DNA of 10,477 nt from an uncultured Rhodospirillales bacterium (lineage in GTDB: Bacteria > Pseudomonadota > Alphaproteobacteria > Rhodospirillales > 2-02-FULL-58-16): NCBI GenBank assembly GCA_913053795.1, contig CAJXGZ010000053.1, positions 1 to 10,477 of the forward strand, written 5' to 3'. Made by a program: the position numbers and the translations under genes. This document shows positions 5,513 through 10,477 of the stretch, piece after piece (position 1 is the stretch's first letter; every line of letters starts with the position of its first letter). The notes under the pieces were generated by a model. It saw nothing but the letters and a program-made list of their open reading frames with translations, did not search any database and was not told where the DNA came from.

Positions 5513-6253
5513 ATGTCGTTTCTGACCATATTATATGCTTTCCTCCTTTACCTGTCGGCGGGCGTTCTAGTCATCGGGCTGGCTCTCAAGATACGGCAGT
5601 ACGCCGTCACCCCTGCGCCATTGAAAATCCCGACCACCCCGGCGCCGCTGACTCCCGCCGGCGCCGCCATGCGCGTCGCTCGCGAGGTGGTTTTTTTCGA
5701 GAGCCTGTTTAAGTCCAATAAATGGATATGGTTGTTCGGGGCGTTGTTCCACGCGGCGCTGGCTCTGGTGCTTCTGAGGCACCTGCGCTATTTCGTCGAA
5801 CCGGTCTGGGGCTGGGTGGTTCTGATTCAGCCCTTCGGCGTCTACGCCGGCTTCGCCATGGTGATCGGACTGGCGGGATTGTGGGCGCGGCGCCTGCTTG
5901 TCGAGCGCATCCGTTATATCACTGGAATCTCCGATCACCTGATGATCCTGCTGCTTTTGACGTTGGCGTCCAGCGGGCTGCTTATGAAATACGTGGCCCG
6001 CACCGACATCGTCGCCGTCAAGGCCTTCATCCTCGGCCTTATCTATTTTGACTGGCGGCCCCTGCCCGCCGATCCGGTGCTGCTGATCCATCTGTTGGCG
6101 GTGGCGTTGCTGATGGCGGTGTTCCCGTTCTCCAAGCTGCTGCATGTCCCCGGCGTCTTCTTCAGCCCCACCCGCAACCAGGCGGACGACGCCCGGGAAA
6201 AACGGCATCTGGCGAAGTGGGCGGCGCCGCTGGACTCGCAGAGGGACGCTTAA
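5513..6253 (+). CDS. dsrM: DsrM, membrane cytochrome b of DsrMKJOP
   Basis: This 246-residue, strongly hydrophobic protein is related to the NarI nitrate reductase gamma subunit. It has five or six likely membrane helices, starting with FLTILYAFLLYLSAGVLVIG. Heme b ligands can be proposed from spacing. H80 and H90 in one helix are 10 apart, like NarI H56/H66. H193 and H211 are 18 apart, like NarI H187/H205. DsrM exchanges electrons between the quinone pool and DsrK on the cytoplasmic side (family knowledge). I chose ATG 5513, with GAGGA at 5498-5502 upstream. The frame is open further left but that part overlaps dsrC and reads as a shadow. The 3-base gap to dsrK suggests coupling. Confidence 0.94.
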   Translation: MSFLTILYAFLLYLSAGVLVIGLALKIRQYAVTPAPLKIPTTPAPLTPAGAAMRVAREVVFFESLFKSNKWIWLFGALFHAALALVLLRHLRYFVEPVWGWVVLIQPFGVYAGFAMVIGLAGLWARRLLVERIRYITGISDHLMILLLLTLASSGLLMKYVARTDIVAVKAFILGLIYFDWRPLPADPVLLIHLLAVALLMAVFPFSKLLHVPGVFFSPTRNQADDAREKRHLAKWAAPLDSQRDA

Positions 6254-6256
6254 GCC

Positions 6257-7753
6257 ATGCCCAAGGCAACCTTCCAGACTCCCGAATTGGGGGAGTTCGT
6301 CGATATCCCGGATATCCAAGAGGGCGCCACGGCCAAGCTGAAACCCTTACCCGCCTCTCCCGATCACCAGAAGGCGCTGGGCTTCCCCGGCGAACTGGTG
6401 GATGACTGGGAGCAAAAGGCGGTGGCCAAGCTGGGCGAACTGCTGGGCAAGTACCGTTCGCTTGCCGTCTACCTGGACGCCTGCGTCAAGTGCGGCGCCT
6501 GCACCGATAAATGCCATTACTTCCTGGGCACCGGCGATCCCAAGAACATGCCGGTGGCGCGCCAGGACCTGCTGCGCCAGGTCTACCGCAAGTATTTCAC
6601 CGTTGCCGGCAAGATCGTCCCCGGCCTAGTCGGCGCCAAAAGCATGACCAAGGAGGTCTTGGACGACTGGTACATTTATTTCCACCAGTGCTCGCAGTGC
6701 CGGCGCTGTTCGGTGTTCTGCCCCTACGGCATCGACACCGCCGAGATATCGATGGCGGCGCGAGAGATCATGGACCATATCGGGATGGGGCAGAAGTACT
6801 GCAACGAGATCATCGGCAAGGTCCACAAGATCGGCAACAACTTAGGATTACCCGGCCCGGCGCTGTTGGACACCCTGGAGGGCCTGGAGGAAGACGTCGA
6901 GGAGGAAACCGGGGTTTCGGTGAAGTTTCCGGTCGACGTCAAGGGCGCCGAGATTCTGCTGGTGACGCCGTCGGCGGACTTCTTCGCCGAGCCCCACGTC
7001 GACGGCCTGATCGGCTACGCCAAGGTCTTCCACCAGGCCGGCGTCAGTTGGACGGTCAGCTCCTATGCCTCCGAGGCCGCGAACTTCAGCATGTTCATCG
7101 GCTCGTACGACCAAATGTTCAAGGCCGCCAATCGCATCCGCAAGGCGGCGCTGGACCTTGGCGTCAAGCGCCTGGTCTTCGGCGAGTGCGGCCACGCCTG
7201 GCGGGTCGCCTACTCTTTCCTTAACACCCTGGCCGGCCCCTGGGACTTCCTTGACCCGAAATACCCGGCGCCCCAGCATATCTGCGAGTTCACCAACGAC
7301 CTGATCGAGCGCGGCGGCTTGAGCCTGGACGCCTCGGCCAACGACGACATGACTCTGACCATTCATGATTCCTGCAATATCGCCCGCGCCAGCCGCATGG
7401 GGAGCCGCCCCGGCGGGCAATTCCACATCCCCCGCGCCGTACTGAAGGCGAGCGCCAACCGCTTCGTCGAGATGAACCCCGACACCACCCATGAAAAAAC
7501 ATTTTGCTGCGGCGGCGGCGGCGGCATCCTCACCGACGACATGTTGGAGCTAAGGGTCAAGGGGGCGATGCCCCGCATGCAAGCGCTGAACCAGGTCATG
7601 AAAAAGGACGGCGTCACCCACATGGTGGCGCTTTGCGCCATCTGCAAGAGCCAGTTCTCGAAAGTGATGCCCTTTTACGGCATCGGCATGGACGCCGTGG
7701 TCAGCCTCCATCAACTTGTAGGCAACGCAATCAAACTGGGGACCAAGGAATGA
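6257..7753 (+). CDS. dsrK: DsrK, HdrD-like iron-sulfur subunit of DsrMKJOP
   Basis: This 498-residue protein resembles heterodisulfide reductase HdrD. Two [4Fe-4S] motifs come first: C76-X2-C79-X2-C82-X3-C86 and C145-X2-C148-X2-C151-X3-C155. The C-terminal part has the CCG-domain cysteines of a noncubane catalytic cluster: C373, C417-C418 before a run of five glycines, and C460-X2-C463. A further C311 in GECGH is also typical. DsrK is peripheral on the cytoplasmic face, bound to DsrM, and acts on the thiols/disulfide or trisulfide of DsrC (known for the complex). The start has GAGGG at 6241-6245, inside the end of dsrM. The gap to dsrL is 22 bases. No motif is damaged. Confidence 0.96.
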   Translation: MPKATFQTPELGEFVDIPDIQEGATAKLKPLPASPDHQKALGFPGELVDDWEQKAVAKLGELLGKYRSLAVYLDACVKCGACTDKCHYFLGTGDPKNMPVARQDLLRQVYRKYFTVAGKIVPGLVGAKSMTKEVLDDWYIYFHQCSQCRRCSVFCPYGIDTAEISMAAREIMDHIGMGQKYCNEIIGKVHKIGNNLGLPGPALLDTLEGLEEDVEEETGVSVKFPVDVKGAEILLVTPSADFFAEPHVDGLIGYAKVFHQAGVSWTVSSYASEAANFSMFIGSYDQMFKAANRIRKAALDLGVKRLVFGECGHAWRVAYSFLNTLAGPWDFLDPKYPAPQHICEFTNDLIERGGLSLDASANDDMTLTIHDSCNIARASRMGSRPGGQFHIPRAVLKASANRFVEMNPDTTHEKTFCCGGGGGILTDDMLELRVKGAMPRMQALNQVMKKDGVTHMVALCAICKSQFSKVMPFYGIGMDAVVSLHQLVGNAIKLGTKE

Positions 7754-7775
7754 ACCCGGAAAAGGGAAAAACGTC

Positions 7776-9722
7776 ATGAACGAAATCGCATTGACCTACC
7801 TCCGATACAAGGACGGCGACGACGGTCACGTTCCGTGGATGGAGCACCAGGTCACGGCTGGCGAGTCCTACCGCTGCCCCACCTATGTGCACCGGACTCC
7901 GCCGTGCCAGAGTAACTGCCCCTCGGGCCACGACGTGCGCGGCTGGCTCAACATCGTGCGCGGCCTGGACAAGCCCAAGGGCGGCATGCCGTGGCAGGAA
8001 TACGCCTTTGAGCGGATGGTCGAAGCCAACCCCTTCCCCGCCATCATGGGCCGGGTTTGCCCGGCGCCCTGCCAGGACGGCTGCAACCGCAACGAAGTCG
8101 ATGAACACGTCGGCATCAACTCGGTGGAACAGTTCATCGGCGACTGGGCATTGGAACACAACCTCAAATTCGCCCCGGCGGGACCGGACACCGGCAAGAA
8201 GGTGGCGATCATCGGCGGCGGGCCGGCGGGCCTGGCGGCGGCCTATTTTCTGCGCCGCAAGGGCCACGCCTGCACCATTTTCGAGGAATATTCAGGCCTC
8301 GGCGGGATGATGCTCTTCGGCATCCCCGGATACCGGACGCCGCGCGACGTTCTCGAAGGCGAAGTGCGCCGGATCATCGATCTCGGCGTTGAAGTAAAGC
8401 TCAACACCCGGGTCGGCACGGACATTTCCATCGACCGGATCGAAAAGGATTTCGACGCCGTTTTCTGGGGCATCGGGGCACAATCGGGCAAGGCGCTGCC
8501 GGTTCCAGGCGGCGACGCGGCCAACTGCGTTTCCGGTGTTTCATTTCTTCGCGCCTACAACGAAGGCCGCTTGCAGGGCCTCACCGGACGGGTTCTGGTG
8601 GTCGGCGCCGGCGATACCGCCATGGACGTGGCGGCGGTGGCCAGGCGCATCGGCCATATCACCCATGTCGCCGACAAGGACCGGCCGGAAAACGTCATCC
8701 TCGGCGATACCGCCCATGACGTGGCGATGGCGGCCAAGCGTCAGGGGGCCGATGTGTGGATCGTCTACCGGCGGCCGATTTCAAGGGCTCCGGCGACCAA
8801 ACACGAACTCGAATCGGTCATCCGCGAAGGCGTCGAAATCCATGACGGCTTGGCGCCCAAGGAAGTCGTCCGCGCCGATGACGGTCGGGCGACGGCGCTC
8901 CGCGTCGTTCCCGTGGTATGGGACGACGCCGGCAAGGTAACCGAAAAGGAAGGCGAGGAATTCGATATCGAATGCGACCTGATCGTCGGCGCCACCGGCC
9001 AGGCCGGAGACTTCACCGGCATCGAGGAATTCGCCAACGACTGGGGCCTGATGGACGCCGACAAATTCTACCGCTCGCCGGTCCGCGAAAATCACTTCGT
9101 CGGTGGCGATGTCATTAAACCCCATCTGCTGACCACCGCCATCGGCCATGCCTCAATCGCCGTCGACGGCATAGATCACTACCTTTCCAACCAGGAACCG
9201 GCCAAGAGGCCGGCGGTGGACGTTCATCACTTCAACCTGCTCGAAGAACTGCGCGTCCATGACCTGGAGCCGAAAAAATTCGATCCGGAAAAACTGGAAG
9301 ACGGCAATACCTGGGGCAGCGATATCGCCGATTTCGCCATTCATAACTTTGAAGACAGGTCTTTCCGCGAAATCATTGCCTCGGATCAGTTGTTTCTCGG
9401 CCATTTTGAATACGAAGGCCTGCACCGGCGTCAGGAATTCCTGATCGATTCCAGTGAAGTGCTGAACAACTTCCGTGAGCGTTTCACCGGCCTTTCCGAA
9501 GAGGACGTTATCAAGGAAGCCGACCGCTGCATGAGCTGCGGCATATGCTTCGAATGCGACAACTGCATAATTTACTGCCCGCAGGTTGCCGTTTTCCGGG
9601 TGAAAAAAGACAAACACGCGGTGGGCCGTTATGTGTACACCGAATATGATAAATGCGTCGGCTGCCACATCTGCATGGACGTTTGCCCCACCGGCTACAT
9701 CCAAATGGGCCTGGGCGAATAA
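7776..9722 (+). CDS. dsrL: DsrL, FAD/NAD(P)-dependent iron-sulfur oxidoreductase
   Basis: This 648-residue protein is built like the small subunit of glutamate synthase (GltD/NfnB type) with a C-terminal ferredoxin. The N-terminal cluster region has C34, C44, C48 and then C95, C99, C103. The FAD Rossmann motif GGGPAG is at 147-152. The second dinucleotide site GAGDTAMD is at 277-284. The C-terminal ferredoxin domain has C591-X2-C594-X2-C597-X3-C601P and C627-X2-C630-X2-C633-X3-C637P, with extra C585 and C588. In sulfur oxidizers DsrL associates with DsrAB and passes electrons from sulfur oxidation to NAD+ (known). Which DsrL type (1A, 1B or 2) cannot be settled by eye. AAGGGA at 7762-7767 gives a good ribosome site. 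DsrL in the operon strongly supports oxidative metabolism, although DsrL-2 also occurs in some reducers. Confidence 0.96.
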   Translation: MNEIALTYLRYKDGDDGHVPWMEHQVTAGESYRCPTYVHRTPPCQSNCPSGHDVRGWLNIVRGLDKPKGGMPWQEYAFERMVEANPFPAIMGRVCPAPCQDGCNRNEVDEHVGINSVEQFIGDWALEHNLKFAPAGPDTGKKVAIIGGGPAGLAAAYFLRRKGHACTIFEEYSGLGGMMLFGIPGYRTPRDVLEGEVRRIIDLGVEVKLNTRVGTDISIDRIEKDFDAVFWGIGAQSGKALPVPGGDAANCVSGVSFLRAYNEGRLQGLTGRVLVVGAGDTAMDVAAVARRIGHITHVADKDRPENVILGDTAHDVAMAAKRQGADVWIVYRRPISRAPATKHELESVIREGVEIHDGLAPKEVVRADDGRATALRVVPVVWDDAGKVTEKEGEEFDIECDLIVGATGQAGDFTGIEEFANDWGLMDADKFYRSPVRENHFVGGDVIKPHLLTTAIGHASIAVDGIDHYLSNQEPAKRPAVDVHHFNLLEELRVHDLEPKKFDPEKLEDGNTWGSDIADFAIHNFEDRSFREIIASDQLFLGHFEYEGLHRRQEFLIDSSEVLNNFRERFTGLSEEDVIKEADRCMSCGICFECDNCIIYCPQVAVFRVKKDKHAVGRYVYTEYDKCVGCHICMDVCPTGYIQMGLGE

Positions 9723-9743
9723 CCAAGAGGAGCTTCGGTCAGC

Positions 9744-10253
9744 ATGGTTAGGTTTCTTAGATTCTTTCTTCTCGCCCTTGTCCTGACGGCTATCGGCGCG
9801 GTCGGCGCGGATGCCGCTTCCGATGGCGGGAAAAAGGCGAGCACCTTGGGGCCCACCATTGTCAAAGCCTACAAAGGTCAACAATGCATCGAGCCGGTGG
9901 GCGCCATGCGGCGCCTACACGGCCAGTACCTTTATCACCAGCGCGACGAGACCCTTCGCCAAGGCATCCGGGGCAAAAAATACAGCCTCCGGGGATGTAT
10001 CGAGTGCCACGCGGTTCCCGACCCTAAATCCAAGGACAAGGAAGTCCGCTCCGTGGAGCCGTTCTGCGCGTCGTGTCATAAATTCACAGCTGTAACAATC
10101 GACTGTTTTACCTGTCACACGCCGTTTGCCGAAAAGAAGCCTCAAAGAGCGGCGGGCTGGGTTCCGTTGGGCCATCCCGGCAAGTCTGAAACAGGAAAGG
10201 CCATAGTTGATTCGCTGCGGAAATACCTGACCCTTTCCCAAGCCAGGCAATGA
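9744..10253 (+). CDS. dsrJ: DsrJ, periplasmic triheme cytochrome c
   Basis: This 169-residue protein starts with a signal peptide or anchor: basic MVRFLR, a hydrophobic run, then a likely cleavage site GADA/AS near residue 25. Three CXXCH heme c motifs follow, at C85-H89 (CIECH), C108-H112 (CASCH) and C121-H125 (CFTCH). C48 in QQCIEP lies where Allochromatium DsrJ has its unusual cysteine ligand to one heme, and the downstream HQRDETLRQGIR-KKYSL block is also conserved. DsrJ belongs to the periplasmic side of DsrMKJOP, where it is thought to take part in electron transfer or sulfur chemistry. AGAGGAG at 9727-9733 is the ribosome site. The gap to dsrO is short. Confidence 0.95.
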   Translation: MVRFLRFFLLALVLTAIGAVGADAASDGGKKASTLGPTIVKAYKGQQCIEPVGAMRRLHGQYLYHQRDETLRQGIRGKKYSLRGCIECHAVPDPKSKDKEVRSVEPFCASCHKFTAVTIDCFTCHTPFAEKKPQRAAGWVPLGHPGKSETGKAIVDSLRKYLTLSQARQ

Positions 10254-10291
10254 CCATGAAATCATCGAAAAAAACATCCGGAAGAAATAAA

Positions 10292-10477
10292 ATGAAATCC
10301 GTCGACGCCGCCAGGCGCAAATTGCTAGCCGGCGGCGCGGCCCTGGCCACCGTTGCGCTGGCTCCCGGCGTCATGCTGATCTCCGCCCAAGCCGCCACCC
10401 CGGCATCTGGCGCCACCCCGGCGTCAGGTATCAGGCGCCGGGCGTCGGGTGCCGCCGCGAACCCGAAAATACGCTGG
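10292..10477 (+). CDS. dsrO: DsrO, periplasmic iron-sulfur protein (3' partial)
   Basis: Only the N-terminus is present; the frame is open to the right edge. It shows a Tat signal: ARRKLLAGG twin-arginine motif, then a hydrophobic run ALATVALAPGVMLISAQA and a likely AQA/A cleavage. The mature start ends in PKIRW at the edge, which fits the beginning of the ferredoxin domain of DsrO. DsrO is exported folded and binds [4Fe-4S] clusters in the periplasmic part of DsrMKJOP. I chose ATG 10292, with GGAAG at 10280-10284 seven bases upstream. An in-frame ATG at 10256, two bases after the dsrJ stop, would add 12 residues and cannot be excluded. Between signal and domain lies a short tandem repeat encoding ATPASG twice. 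Identity rests on position after dsrJ plus the Tat signal. Confidence 0.85.
   Translation, partial: MKSVDAARRKLLAGGAALATVALAPGVMLISAQAATPASGATPASGIRRRASGAAANPKIRW
10394..10429 (+). repeat. 18-bp tandem repeat in the dsrO linker
   Basis: Two adjacent 18-bp units at 10394-10411 and 10412-10429 differ at three third-codon positions and both encode ATPASG. A third, decayed copy may extend to 10450. The repeat lies just after the Tat signal of DsrO and lengthens a flexible, Ala/Pro/Ser-rich linker. Confidence 0.7.

Noticed and set aside
5567..6319. Minus-strand open frame of 250 codons across dsrM
   Set aside because: Its Gln/Arg/His-rich translation is the usual antisense of a membrane-protein gene, and dsrM has matching heme-ligand histidines.
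9153..9884. Minus-strand open frame spanning the dsrL end and the dsrJ start
   Set aside because: It is antisense to intact ferredoxin and signal-peptide coding sequence and shows no domain or ribosome site worth trusting.
1..10477. Reductive (sulfate- or sulfite-reducing) reading of the cluster
   Set aside because: dsrEFH with intact DsrE C78 and DsrH C18, plus dsrL, tusA and a rhodanese, point to oxidation; dsrD, typical of reducers, is not seen between dsrB and dsrE.

Overview
The window carries the start and core of a dsr (dissimilatory sulfite reductase) gene cluster of the oxidative, 'reverse Dsr' kind used by sulfur-oxidizing bacteria, plus the sulfur-relay and regulatory genes just upstream. 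The DNA is GC-rich with AT-rich promoter gaps. Gene order dsrA-B-E-F-H-C-M-K-L-J-O matches the best-studied cluster, that of the purple sulfur bacterium Allochromatium vinosum. Protein style and codon usage suggest an alphaproteobacterium, probably in or near Rhodospirillales (inference, not tested). The oxidative direction is supported by dsrEFH with their sulfur-carrying cysteines, by dsrL, and by tusA and a rhodanese next door.

Layout. 1-714: C-terminal part of a rhodanese fused to a HigA/XRE-type DNA-binding domain, cut by the left edge. 715-932: AT-rich gap with a candidate promoter. 933-1160: tusA. 1152-1391 (minus): a small unrecognised protein gene whose end overlaps the end of tusA. 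1392-1620: divergent control region with a -35/-10 pair, a 12-bp perfect palindrome, a 15-bp direct repeat and a leader hairpin. 1621 to the right edge: dsrABEFHCMKLJO, all on the plus strand with short gaps or overlaps, very likely one operon. dsrO is cut by the right edge. dsrP and dsrN, usually next, are not in the window.

How the genes work together. The rhodanese domain and TusA would mobilise sulfane sulfur and pass it as persulfide to DsrE of the DsrEFH hexamer, which loads DsrC on its C-terminal cysteine. Siroheme DsrAB, fed electrons to or from NAD(P)H through DsrL, oxidises the DsrC-bound sulfur to sulfite. The membrane complex DsrMKJO(P) recycles DsrC and exchanges electrons with the quinone pool and periplasm. 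All catalytic cysteines, heme motifs and Fe-S motifs that could be checked are intact.

The least expected parts lie outside the well-known core: the rhodanese-HigA fusion with two cysteines at consensus-glycine positions of its DNA-binding domain, the small convergent gene, and the structured control regions in front of tusA and dsrA.
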